Shown here in pieces: positions 1-10,699 of a stretch of 64,000 bases of DNA (positions within the stretch are counted from its first letter, which is position 1; each line of letters opens with the position of its first letter). The position numbers were made by a program, and so were the translations under genes. The DNA is from Odontocerum albicorne (taxonomy: Eukaryota > Arthropoda > Insecta > Trichoptera > Odontoceridae): positions 14,569,238-14,633,237 of the forward strand of contig OX463856.1 in the NCBI GenBank assembly GCA_949825065.1, in the 5' to 3' direction. Under the pieces are notes generated by a model. The model was not told the origin of the DNA. It saw only the letters and a program-made list of their open reading frames with translations, and made no database searches.

Positions 1-1016
1 AACTACCTAACCACCTAGTGGCACTTGGTTATTATGTCTTGTGTCTCGTTAAAATCCACTTTCTAAATTGAGTGTACGGAGAAAAATAGCTAATTGTCAC
101 CATAATTTGCTAAATTCGCTTGGTTCACTTGCAATAGTAAAACAAAAGTGGAACCATGACTTAACGATTAAAATGTAACAAGAAGTGTACATTTGGTGAT
201 ACAATCAGAAAAACTGACCAATTTAAAATAAGAACTTATTTCATCATACTTATATGTTGTTTACTTCATTATATTCTAACACACATTTTTGGCTTCTGCA
301 TGTCCATACCATATACCACGTCATATTTACTCTCCTATTATAAAGTCTTTCACTATTCCTTCGTTCAAAATTTGGTTAATTGTCGTGTAGCTTCAGCTCA
401 TTTAATCTTTGTCATAATTTTTATATTTGAAATATTATATATCCTTAGGCTGTGTAATACTTATTTCACTTGGATCTCAATAAGGACCTAATCCAAAAAC
501 CATAGTTTTTGGATTATTTGAAATATATAAAAAAAAACATACGTCAATCCAGCATGTGAAAAATATCCATACATCAAGGTGGGCACTAGCACATCTTCGT
601 TTTATTTAGTAGAACTCTGATTTTATCTATATAAGACTATACGAGTACGTTAATAATATTATGTAAATGCAAATTGAAAACAATATAAAAAGGACAAAAA
701 TACACCTCATAAATGAGAGTAATCCTTGAACACTCTCGGGACACAGGTCGTGCGTGATGCTGAAGAACAATGCTCCTTTATCTTTAGGCCCCTATTATCT
801 TTCAATGCATTTGGAAGTGATCGTCAGTGGTATTCAAGCTGTATTTTTTATATTAATAACTATAAATCAGTGTCGTAGTTGAAAGAAAATTCCCAATTCA
901 ACATCAGTTTCAAGTTGCTCTTCCACGTCGATCATGTGATCTTCTGTGAGTGGGCAGTTTGATCCTAGATGCGAAATACCTTCTACGGATTTCAAAGTCA
1001 TATATTATAATATATT
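1..1016. other. AT-rich stretch without a recognisable gene
   Basis: I see no coding signal or repeat homology here. The one local structure is a perfect 10-bp hairpin at 491-514 with the four-base loop CATA. A 63-codon open frame at 300-491 has hydrophobic AT-driven composition and no recognisable motif, so I do not call it a gene. Confidence 0.5.
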
Positions 1017-1130
1017 AGGTTTTCGCTGTATACAGCAAACCGACTGAGTTTATTTCTATGTTGTGATGTCTTAACCGACCAGAAGGACGTTAATGAAACC
1101 TTAAGCGAACACCAGGCTGAATGCCTTTCT
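1017..1130 (-). mobile_element. SINE-1 relic, decayed body and tail
   Basis: Read on the minus strand, this matches the body and 3' tail of the SINE-1 copy at 34400-34613. It has the CTTAAG(C/T)GAA(A/C)ACCAG segment, the CGACCAGAA segment equivalent to ACCAACCAG, and a GTATACAG end. The tRNA-like head is missing or unrecognisable. Confidence 0.5.
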
Positions 1131-1659
1131 AGCATTCTTTTCAGTAATACTAAACTTTCTGGGAGCTACAAAGTTATGTATCTTCTGCAGCACTCTACCA
1201 TAACCTTGAAATCGGAATTGAAACTTCTGCAAATTCCTTGATAGAATTATTTTTTTAGAGCTCTTCGGATTTCAATATGATCGCTCATCAAATATTCGAG
1301 GGTGTAAGAATAGAAAAAAGTAGCGAAAAAAAAACAAAACAAAAAACAACTGTTAGATACTAACAGCACAAAAAAAATCCAGGATTTCGTCAGCTTGTTT
1401 TGGACTATTTTTTTGTTCTCCTGTCATGACGGGGATATCATTCGATGATTGTTTTTCTTTATCGTTGCAGCATGACCAGCTAGCTCACTTCCTGTTTAGT
1501 GCCTTTACTTAAATAAAATATCAATAACTTTTAGTCACTAATCTTACTTAAAGATACCTTCTTCTGTATATCCCGGTAATGTCAATTATACCCCTACCCT
1601 TAGCCTACTGCTCAGCTCTCAACCTACTGCGCAACTCTTAACTTGATTTTATTTTCCTT

Positions 1660-1965
1660 TGTCAAATGTAAACTATATTTAATGAACACTTTCTTCTCGA
1701 GACTTTGGAAAGTAACTTATGAAAATAATATTACATTTACTAAAATAACTCTAACCCAATTTGTTCCTCCTTATTTTATTATAAATTTGTCCAAATTTAC
1801 TAATGTCTCCCTCATTTGAACTACTCAGTCATATATTATAATGGGTAAAATACATTTATTGATCTTCTTGAGAAATAGGAAGGTTACTTTTGAAAATAAT
1901 ATCTAGTTTACTAACAGTACTTCAAACCAATTGGTGTCTACTTATATTGCTACATGTAATTCAAG
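1660..1965 (+). repeat. Diverged direct duplication, about 180-bp period
   Basis: Two successive blocks at about 1690-1790 and 1870-1965 share the order TTCTTGAGA, GTTACTT(A/T)TGAAAATAATAT, TTTACTAA, CAA(A/C)CCAATT and TTACTAAT with many substitutions. This looks like an old tandem duplication. The mariner inserted at its right edge. No coding signal is present. Confidence 0.5.
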
Positions 1966-1975
1966 TTTACTAATA

Positions 1976-2931
1976 CGAGGCATATCCAGAAAGTAAGTGT
2001 ACTGAATTTTTGTAGTTTACAATTTTTTTTATTTAAACAAAAAAATTACGTGGTTACCGTAGTACATATGTAAGCTATTTTTCGACATAGTCGCCATTCC
2101 TCTCAATGCAGGTGGTGAAGCGGAGTATCAACTTTTTGATGCCTTCCTCGAAGTAGTTTCCCGCCAACCCCTCCGTCCACTTCTCCACCTTCTCCTTTAC
2201 CTCCTCGTCGGTTGAAAACCTTTTTCCACCCATGTGCAGCTTCAGGGAGGTAAAGAGATAGTAATCTGAAGGTGCTAGGTCAGGGGAATGCGCGGGATGG
2301 TTCAGGACATCCCATTTAAACGAGGCGAGCAGTTCCTTCGTGGCGTTGGCCGTGTGTGGTCTGGCATTGTCGTGCAGCAGGCAGACTCCCTTTGTCAGCA
2401 TGCCTCTCCTCTTGTTCTGAATCGCCCTCCGCAATTTTTTTAGGGTCTCACAGTATCTTGCATAGTTGATGGTCTCCCTTTGAGGCATACATTCAATTAA
2501 AATTATGCCTTGACAGTCCCAAAACACGGATGCCATGATTTTCTTGGCTGAAATTGTGGTTTTGAACTTTTTGGCGGAGGGTGAAGAGGTGTGACGTGAC
2601 CGTTTTTAAACTCGCGACACCACTTGTACACACTCGTACGATTCATAGCTTTATCACCATATGCAGTTTTCACCTCATTATAAACCTCAACCGGAGGTTT
2701 TCCCTTCCAAACGAGATAACGGATGACGCCGCGTATTTCGCACTTAGCGGGAGATTGGATTGACATTTTTCACGAAACGTATTGTCGCGTCGACACTTCT
2801 CAACGTACTGACCTCGAACCGGTCTCGTTGCGGAGGGGAAGGGTCAGGCTACACGGAAGTGTAGCCAACATGTCAAAAATAAAATCCATCCGGTCGTGAG
2901 AGCCTCAGTACACTTACTTTCTGGATACGCA
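1976..2931 (-). mobile_element. Mariner transposon, internally deleted, with TIRs and TA target site
   Basis: This 956-bp DNA transposon has terminal inverted repeats that share TATCCAGAAAGTAAGTGTAC followed by TGA. TA dinucleotides flank it at 1974-1975 and 2932-2933, as mariner insertion requires. The left end reads CGAGGCATATCC and the right end, reversed, TGCGTATCC, so the outermost bases differ. Full mariners are about 1.3 kb. This copy has lost roughly 330 bp from the middle of its transposase gene and would be non-autonomous at best. Its TIRs are well preserved, so it could once have been moved in trans. Confidence 0.93.
2075..2766 (-). pseudogene. Mariner transposase (DD34D type), internally deleted and frameshifted
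   Basis: The product was a mariner transposase, which cuts and pastes the element at TA sites in the nucleus. The minus strand begins with ATG at 2764-2766 and encodes an N-terminal helix-turn-helix (CEIRGVIRYLVWKG, then YGDKAMNRTSVYKWCREFKNG). It jumps in another frame to KKFKTTISAKKIMASVFWD near 2525-2575. The rest, down to 2075, carries LLHDNARPHTA with the second catalytic Asp and HPAHSPDLAPSDYYLF with the third, then ends GDYVEK. A family member has about 340 residues. About 110 residues are missing between the DNA-binding part and MASVFWD, including the region with the first catalytic Asp, and the junction shifts frame. The protein cannot be active. No intron or promoter is apparent. 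Confidence 0.93.
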
Positions 2932-2939
2932 TAGTATTT

Positions 2940-4380
2940 CCCATTTGATGAAAACAGCCTACACTTTTGATACTTAACATAAATATACAACATTCTCGTA
3001 TTTTAATTATCAAATATTTTTTTAAATATTATAATATAACAATTTTAATATTATAATATAACAATTTATAATATAATAATTTAAAATCCTAAAGCAATAT
3101 AACAATTTAAAATCCCGTTCAATGTTGTGAACGTCTGAAAAAGATATTTAAAGGATTTATGAGAGATGATAACCCTAATATAACAACATATTGGGTTTAA
3201 ATGGAGTGCTAAATAAGAACTGTCAAATAACCCTTTCGAATTATAAACACATATTATGTTTGTTAACTCCTTAAATTTACACAACATATGTATGTGTCAA
3301 TGTTTAGATTGATAAAACATGTTTATCCGAAAATGATTTAAACTAATGGGTTAACAAACTCACTTTATATTGATGTATGAAATAATATTGAAAAAGTTTT
3401 AATATGGAAGAAAGTTTCGGGTTCTATTCCCGTTTAGTGTCTGGAATCCCAGTTTTACAAAAAAAATTATGTACTAAAATTACAGCATAAGTTTAATTTC
3501 AGTAGAAAAAGCTTCACTTAACGAAATCCCCTAAAAATTAAAAAAAATAAAAGAAAATCAGAATTGGGGATAATTTACTTAGAAATTCTTAGTTTCCTTT
3601 AATTTTACTAAAACTATATAATGATGACGTGTAATTAGAAGTCTTTGTAAAATTATATCAACGTCATTAATAACAAGTACATACATATTATATACCAGCA
3701 CGCCATTTCCCTGTTGGGAGAGGCAGAGAAGACAAATATAGATAAAATGAGGAGAAAATAAACAATAATAAAAAAACAGAATGATTTGACACTCAAATGC
3801 GAAAAAAATCTACAAAATAACTCAAATCAAAGTGACAGATCTGTTTCGTTTTAAAGAAGCATTGTCATTGTTACATGTTTTTGATTTCTAATTTTCTTAT
3901 GTCCCATTAAATATTTTCTAATACGAGTATTTCGTACGTATTTCATTATTGTTTTTTGAGTTCAATTTTTTAAACTATTTCAATCCATATGAGTGCCTAT
4001 GATACAATAACAATTTTAACAAATTTTTCATTATGAATTAATCACAAAGTAAAGTCTAAAACAACTTAAAATTATTTTAATTTAATAATTCAAAGTTTGA
4101 AGCTGAGATATAATTTAGATGCATACTTTTTTAAAGTTTTGTTAGAATTTAAACCAATGTTTATTTCTTTTTTCTGTATTTGTGTATATACGTACACGTA
4201 TATAGCATTTGTGTGCTTCAAATAAATTAATTATGAAAAAAGGTAAATTTTACGAGATTCACAAAAATATACGAAACTATTCGAGAATATAATTTATATT
4301 TTATTCTCCTTGAAACATATTTTACATTGTTCGAAACAAATAAATAAATTTAAATTTCCCAATAGCATTACATTTTTTTG
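2940..4380. other. AT-rich stretch; simple AT repeats and a LINE-A tail
   Basis: No gene is visible. At 3005-3115 the words ATATAACAATTTA and AATATTATAAT recur as an imperfect AT-rich simple repeat. At about 3695-3740 the sequence reads CAGCACGCCATTTCCCTG, then GGGAGAGGCAGAG, which is a decayed minus-strand LINE-A 3' tail. The rest is AT-rich with no ORF worth naming. Confidence 0.5.
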
Positions 4381-4381
4381 G

Positions 4382-4560
4382 AGCTGTTAGCTTGTTGAAT
4401 TGACTATAATGATGGCTGACGTTTCAAACACGTTGCTGACTTCATCCTCACGGCAATGCCAAAAAAATGGTGATGTTTTTATCATCGCTCTGAGGATGAA
4501 GGTAGCGACACCTTCGAAAATGCTGTTATCATTCGAGTCAACTCAACATGGTAACAACTC
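4382..4560. mobile_element. Foldback element A, both inverted arms
   Basis: The left arm (4382-4460), read on the minus strand, and the right arm (4478-4560), read on the plus strand, are diverged copies of one unit: a GA(C/T)ATCGCCCTGAGGATG start, GCAAC, GAAAC, and an AGTCAACTCAACA end. The element is therefore a long imperfect hairpin, as in MITEs. In the right arm, CTGAGGA (4490-4496) is followed by T, then a perfect 5-bp helix GAAGG/CCTTC (4498-4502 with 4511-4515), then GAAA. The same unit recurs at 22554, 30460 and 41221. It is noncoding, and an overlapping 75-codon frame is incidental. Confidence 0.75.
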
Positions 4561-5249
4561 CGATAAACATTTTAAACAAGTGGTTAACAAGACTACGGGG
4601 AATAAAGAATTTTTATTTTGTCTCTAAATTATGTATAGTATGATATCTTGAAAGTAATGACCAAACCTACACATCGAATAATTTCATATTCCAAATAGAA
4701 ATATTTACAAAATATCTCCTGAAGAAAATATTATCTAATTAAAAAGCTGAATTAACTTCTCATATCAATCTTTTTTTTATATGGTCTTCTGATATTGGTA
4801 TAGTTTGAACTTAGATTCAAAACAAAATAAATACTTCTCGTGTGTCGTGTTGAAACAAATAAGCAGCAATCAAATTGGCAGACTATAGTCTCGATATAAT
4901 TGGGCGCAGATTCCAGGAATCGGAATCTTCCTGCGAAGCCACCATAGCTCTGTGATCCCAGATATTCTGCCTTTTGTGGACTGTCCACTGGTCTCGGCAG
5001 CGGTCACTATACGCAGTAGCGTAGCCTTCTTGTGTATTATAGAAAATATTATTTTATATTTTTTTGTATAGAGAACGATATCACAGGACATGTGACAATT
5101 TCTTCCAAAGAACTAGAAATTACGAAATACCTGTATATATCTCAACTCAAAATAAAATCGTATTTTAATTGAAAACTAAGTCTTGATTATATGTTATTTG
5201 TTTTATAATCACCAGTACCTACTAAGACATTTTATATTTACTCTAATTC

Positions 5250-5520
5250 CCAAAACATTTAGAATGTAGATCAAATATATTTGCCATTGAATTAACTTAT
5301 GTAAAACTGCAAATATCTCAAAACATCTAGAATGTAGGTTAAATAGATTTGCCACTGTATTTACTTATATCAAACAGCAAATATCTCGATACATCTAGAA
5401 TGTAGATTTGATATTTTTGCCAGTTTATTTACTTATGTAAAACTGCAAATATCTCAAAACATCTTGAATGTAGGTTTAATATATTTACCTGTGTATTTAC
5501 TTATTTGAAACTGCAAACAA
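5250..5520 (+). repeat. Tandem repeat, four copies of about 68 bp
   Basis: The landmark CAAAACATCTAGAATGTAG recurs at 5251, 5319, 5388 and 5456, so the period is 68-69 bp. Each unit also contains ATATTTGCCA, ATTTACTTATGT and ACTGCAAATATCTC. Copies differ at several positions, so the array is not very young. No ORF crosses it in a consistent frame. Confidence 0.85.
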
Positions 5521-5841
5521 AGCTGAACCCACTTTAAAATGATAATTTCATTATTAAACCCTAAGTTTGATGTAAAAATTACAAAAAAAAAGTATTTATA
5601 CGCAAGGAATTTCGAAGAAAATGTAACATTTTTGGCAAATACAATACGTTTTAAAGTTTTTAAATGTCTTATGGTGTTTTTACAATCGTCAAATAAAATT
5701 GAAGTAAAAAAAAATCGCATTTCAAAGCTTAGAAATCAATAAAATTTAGTAACTTCTAATAAGTTTGAATTTTCATTTCTAATAAGTTTATTTACTTTGT
5801 CTGGGGAAAGGTTTCAATCAAAGAATATAATAATAAATTAA

Positions 5842-6354
5842 CTATTTATATAGCGCTGTCCAGAGAACAAACTTTCCACAAACACGAAACTTCTCAAATT
5901 GTTGCATCATTTCAATCAGAAACAGAACACCACAAATTTCTACACATTTAAGTAAAGGGGAATAATTTTTTTTGAAAAGTGCACGCCATTCTTTGAGTCG
6001 AGTAGCCTGTACATAAAAATATTTCTTTAAGTCAAGTATCAGGCAAGCTTTTGCATTCTTCAGAGACATAATGCAATTCAGAAACTAATGTCGATTTCCA
6101 AAATAACATGGGCATTTCAATAAAACGAAAGATCTAAATGTATCGACCTGCAATATTTGTCCGCCCACGATCGATACACTTTTACTCGAGAGACCCAATT
6201 TAATAAATCTTCGATAAAGGATCTCTCTGCATAATTTTTGACTTCTGAATTCGCATTTTTCGTGAGAACCATTCGACTGATTTATGTTGGTCAAGTTTTT
6301 GTGCATTCGTTTGTCGCATTTCTGTTTGTATTTTTTTGTGGAAAATATCGACAA
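5842..6354 (-). other. Two adjacent unrecognised open frames
   Basis: Two minus-strand frames of 75 codons (6069 down to 5842) and 89 codons (6354 down to 6085) lie end to end in different frames. The downstream one has a stretch with protein-like composition (RLKEWRALFKKNYSPLLKC, then LFLIEMMQQFEKF). The upstream one is rich in Lys, Ser and Cys. I recognise no family, and they are not clearly joined by splice sites. They could be fragments of an old transposon protein or chance frames. Confidence 0.15.
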
Positions 6355-6725
6355 AGTATATCTTCTTCTTATCGATATAATCTTAGTAAGAAGACATATT
6401 GTTGCTTTACTTATTTATGAACGTGTTTTTAAAAACTTCATGTCGATGAACTTTATTTTTTTCTTACGTAGATATCAATAGAATTTAATAGTTCAACAAC
6501 CGATTATTAGATCAAGATTATTTTTAAAAGTTGCTATAAATACCGACGAAAAAATGTTGAAATAATTAAATGATTTGAAAATAAGACTTTTCCCAATTCA
6601 ATATGCTAGCCCCGCCCCATCTATTTCCCGTGTCTCTTGTGATAAGAAGATAACAGAGCTGAGGACCGCAGTGTAGAGTATTTGTGGAAAAATAGAAATA
6701 AAGACCACTGAAATGTGTGTATTGT

Positions 6726-6826
6726 AATTTGTTTCATCAAACACTGTTTATTTCCCTTTATGTAACGGTATACCCCAACCGGTTTCAAGGTTTTCACCTC
6801 ATCATCAGGGGAGCACAAACAAGATT
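6726..6826 (-). mobile_element. Foldback element B, single arm
   Basis: On the minus strand this is one arm of the palindromic element seen complete at 20387-20582. It reads GTGCTCCCCTGATGATGAG, GTGAAAACCTTGAAACCGG, then TATACCGTTACATAAAG, and ends TGTTTGATGAAACAAATT. CTGATGA is followed by T, a helix GAGGT/ACCTT closed by GAAA, and then GAAAC. The second arm is absent. A 65-codon frame beginning MCSPDDEVKTLKPVG reads along it and appears again at 34149. I take that as element sequence, not a gene. Confidence 0.75.
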
Positions 6827-7430
6827 GTATGCATTATTTTTGAGAGAAATATGTGTGTATTATTTTTGAGAGGAAATGCATGGATTATTTATTTTTTAAG
6901 TGTGTTGTTGGATAAAAAAGTATAAAGATTTGTTTTTTCTACCTGCCCTGCAAAAGACTTGTGATGATATGTTTGTATTTATTTCCAAAAAAAATCTTTA
7001 TAATAATAAAAGAGATAGCGCTGTTTCGATTTCAAATATTTCCTTAAGAGTGCTGCGTTTTTTTTTATAAAAAAGGGGGTATAAACTACTCGTAAATAAG
7101 ATGTTTTAAAATTTATCTCAATCCTTACCTTTAGCTTCTTTTTTATAGGTTACTCATTACGTTTATTTGAATAATGCTATTGTTTTGACAAAATTTCATC
7201 ATCCAGAGAGATCCTGAGCCATTCTACTAATATTTACAACCTTTGAATTACCACGTTGTGTATCTGTTTTAATAATAAATTATTATCATTAAAAACAGGC
7301 AGCAAACTCGTATATGCTGTAAATATCTAAATAAAATTGAGCGAAATCTCATATTTTATTTGGTTTTAAAAGAATATGTGTATTGCTCTCTTCTTAAAGA
7401 CGTTTGTTTAGATATATTTTCCGTCTTGCT

Positions 7431-7518
7431 TATTTATGGCCCGTTATCATTCTATTTATGGCCCGTTATCATTCTATTTATGGCCCGTTATCATTCTATT
7501 TATGGCCCGTTATCATTC
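7431..7518 (+). repeat. Four perfect copies of a 22-bp repeat
   Basis: The unit TATTTATGGCCCGTTATCAT plus TC is repeated four times without a mismatch. Perfect identity indicates recent expansion. It lies in an open frame (7404-7595), but the surrounding frame is AT-driven and unlikely to be coding. Confidence 0.95.
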
Positions 7519-8684
7519 TATTTTTTAATGTAAATTGCATTACAAAGATAAATATATCTTCAACAGAGATTTTTTTTTCATATTCACTATTATAATCTAG
7601 GTATCAATTTCTGGAATAATTTCTTAAGACAAATCTCTTTGGGTCATTTTTCAAGTTTCCATAGAGAATATGTTTCTAATACAATTTAAGGGTAAAAATA
7701 ATGGATTAAGCAAAACTATTCTGGCTCTTGCTTTTATTTTTTGAAAATTCCATACATTCTTAGTATTCCTTCTTCGAAATACTTATTTTCATTATACTCG
7801 TGTTAGTATTTTGGTTAATTTCTGGAATATAAAACACATACTTTGTTTACTTCCATTACATTTTTCCATATTAAATTTCTATGTTATTCCAAACATACCG
7901 CGTCTTGCTCAGATGAATGAATTTAACTAAATGATATAATATTTATATTATTATTTATACTAAATGATTTGTATGCCTTTATGAAAATAGGGTGAGAGGA
8001 TAAATGTATTTGATTATTTACGCTATTTCTATTTTGAATTGCTCTATGGATTTCTATTGTTTCTAAATATATTTTGTAGTGTAATAATGAGTACGTGAAT
8101 ATCTGTGATTACGTTTTATTTAGGCGTTCTCATTTATTTACACTACTTATATTCAAGTTAAACCAATATTAATGTTCAAAATTATAAAAAGTCATTTATT
8201 TTATTATCGATTCTCTATATTTATTCTCCACAAGTCCACATTTTAAGGTTCGGTAATAATTATGGCAACAAATAATAATCGTTAATTCAAATATGTTATA
8301 TTTGTCGGACACAACAGTGGGAAGAAGGTGACCAGGGATTTAAGCTGGAATTAAATTCGTGACGATAATCTTAAGTTAAGGCCGTATTTTAGAATTGATC
8401 AAGGCGGAACGATACTTAAATTGCAACTATGCCAATAAGCGTTTGACATATTATCATGGAGCTTTTGTATTATGAGGAAAACACCTGTTCAAAAATAACA
8501 CAAAATTCGATACTCTTCGTGATAACTATTTTTCATTTAATTTTGTTTATTACTAGATTTTCAATTGGACCGTATACAAGCTTGTAAACTTAATAAAATT
8601 GAGGATTTTACTCAACGAGATCTATAAATGTGAAAGAAGGCGAAAGTTGTGAGCTGGGATATAAACGTTTGGAGATTTTTCTCT
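7519..8684. other. AT-rich stretch without a recognisable gene
   Basis: I see no repeat family, conserved motif or credible ORF here. A short LINE-A tail fragment lies upstream at about 6945-6985 (ACCTGCCCTGCAAAAGAC, then TTGTGATGATATG). Confidence 0.45.
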
Positions 8685-8740
8685 CTGCCTAACCTGCAAG
8701 GGACACCACATGATAATATATATGCACATATATGTAAACA
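8685..8740 (+). mobile_element. LINE-A 3' tail fragment
   Basis: TCTCTCTGCCTAACCTGCAA followed by GGGACACCACATGATAATAT is the characteristic 3' end seen in the longer LINE-A copies, for example 57815-57860 (TTCTGCCTACCCCGCAAGGG). Only the last 60 bp or so survive. Confidence 0.6.
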
Positions 8741-10175
8741 ACAATATCAAATGAAAACTTAATTTACGTGTGATCATATCGTGGATACCAGAATTAATAT
8801 TTTATGAAATTAGTTTAATTAGCCGATAGATTTGAAGAAGAAGTTGTTACAAATCCATAAATCACATTATGTTAGAAAAAGTTAAATTGGTTAAATATTT
8901 AATAAATCGCCAACAAGTTCATGTACTGTCATATATATAACATTCTAAACTTAATATCTTGCCATAAATGTTCCTCCTTCTTCATGTCGTTCTTTCCTGT
9001 CCATACCGTCACTATGGAACCAGTAATACTCCCTACTAGGCTGCCGTAAGACTCCCTACTAAAAATAGCGACTAAAAATATTACATCTCTCTTCAATGAC
9101 AATAAATGTTTCTCCGTAACTTTTATTTTCCTGTCCTATCTCATCTCCCTTCTTTTCCAGTCTTTGGTGACTGATATTCACTGATATTTTATTATACCGT
9201 TCATTATTTAATTAATATACTCTTTATACTTTTAATGATTTCATTTTCAAATGTCCTGTTTTTTTCTTTTTAGAAATAACGTTGTAACATTTTACTCAGC
9301 AATTGGCACGAATATGCTTAACTTTTATTTATTTATTTATTTAACACTTTTATTTCCGTTTGTGCACTTAACAAAAGGGTACCCAAATAAATAAATAAGT
9401 ACGCCAAATCAATTTGCAAGAAAGTTTTGAATGAATAAATATGTCTTCAATTTAATTAAATATCTGTAAATTAATTAGTTTTTCGTCTATTTAAAACTAA
9501 TCACTTTAGGTTCATCCGGGGCATAAATAAATTGAAGAAAAATAATTAGAGCAAGGTGGGTGTATAGAAAACAAATATTTTATAACACTAACGAGACCTA
9601 TTCCTATTCGTATTCCCGCATGTCTGTCTGTACGGTACACGAAAGGTAAATATTTGTGATGCACGAGTGTTTATTGGTAATTAATCACCATAATTCTTGA
9701 TGGCGCACACACAGGCATACCTGTAAGCACCTGTTATTTACGCTTGTCCTGAGGGCATACACTGAAATTCCTTAATACTTGGGGAGTATCATACTCGTAT
9801 AATCTTTAAATGTATGTTTCTATTTTAGGGTTTTATGTGTTGAGTGATGTTCCGTTTGACTTCTTAAAATATTACTTTTTATTAATGTTAATGTTTATTT
9901 ATCATTTGAGGATAATTATTCATAAATCATTAATATTCCACACTCATCTACCCCACCTGAAGAGGAAAACAATGAGTTTTACAATCGGCAGTGAACTCAA
10001 TGAATAAGACAGTGATAAATACTCGTATAACAACAGTAAAGATATAATAGAAATAGTTAAATATGTTTTATCAAATTGGAAATCGATTAACACGTCACCA
10101 AAAAACAAACTAAATTATATTTATTTTTTTAAGATTCAGAGAAATATTTTCAAAAAAGAATTTGTTTGATTTTTT
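8741..10175. other. AT-rich stretch; simple TTTA repeats
   Basis: No gene is evident. At 9325-9345 a TTTA run and at 9385-9400 an AAAT run form a small inverted pair about 40 bp apart, resembling the TTTA tails of LINE and SINE insertions elsewhere in the window. An AT-rich 65-codon frame at 9810-10007 has no recognisable feature. Confidence 0.45.
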
Positions 10176-10179
10176 TCAT

Positions 10180-10445
10180 TCGAATGATACTCTATAAATA
10201 CCTAAATCGGTGATTTGAGCATATTTGAACAGCGTGACCGGGATACAGTATTGTATTCCACTCCAATAATCGAGTCGAGGTTTTGATCCACTGGATTGAC
10301 ACGGAACTTGCGGTTCGTCATTGTACACGTTAGTGATATTACCGCACGTGAGAATACAAGACTCGCACACGTACTCGGCACGTTAGTTTTTTTATTTTTA
10401 GTTACCATCGAGAACAGCCCCAAAACCCCCGGATGGAAGTCAAGC
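10180..10445 (-). mobile_element. SINE-3 copy
   Basis: This is one of four related copies (10180, 33905, 44390, 62395). Shared landmarks in order are TAATCGAGTC, a (G/A)TTGCACGT-like segment, CGCACGTGAG, CGCACACGTACTC and ACCCCCGGATGGAAGTCAAG. Reversed, the right end matches the tRNA-like head that is clearest in the 33905-34095 copy, so the element lies on the minus strand. The family is noncoding. Two overlapping minus-strand frames and a plus-strand frame here are incidental. Confidence 0.7.
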
Positions 10446-10519
10446 GTGCTTGCAAATAAATTACTGAGATCGCCTTGTTTGAATAAATTTGATCAAGACG
10501 AACCCGGGGAGTCCTTTGT

Positions 10520-10690
10520 CTGTGAGAAGAATATGTCTGGAAATCAGCAAGGTATTGAAATACATGTGAGTGATGTGAATGTAAGTGGAAGATCATCGAT
10601 AATATGATTTGACCAAGTGAATATTTTGAGAGAAGGAAATTTAAAGTCAGATAAATCAAAGGATGATAAGAAAGAAGGCAAATATGTGTG
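10520..10690 (+). mobile_element. LINE-A reverse-transcriptase tail fragment
   Basis: In translation the fragment keeps the family's order (TKQIY-like, then GKGRPR-like, then FDQVN, ILREG and K-S) as QQGIEIHVSDVNVSGRSS and FDQVNILREGNLKSDKSK. It is a decayed piece of the ORF2 C-terminus that directly follows the SINE-3 copy. Stops and frame changes rule out function. Confidence 0.5.
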
Positions 10691-10699
10691 TTGTAATCT

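Noticed and set aside
6621..6818. Conserved frame MCSPDDEVKTLKPVG (also near 34149)
   Set aside because: The conservation is explained by the foldback B arm in both places. Outside the arm the two frames differ completely.
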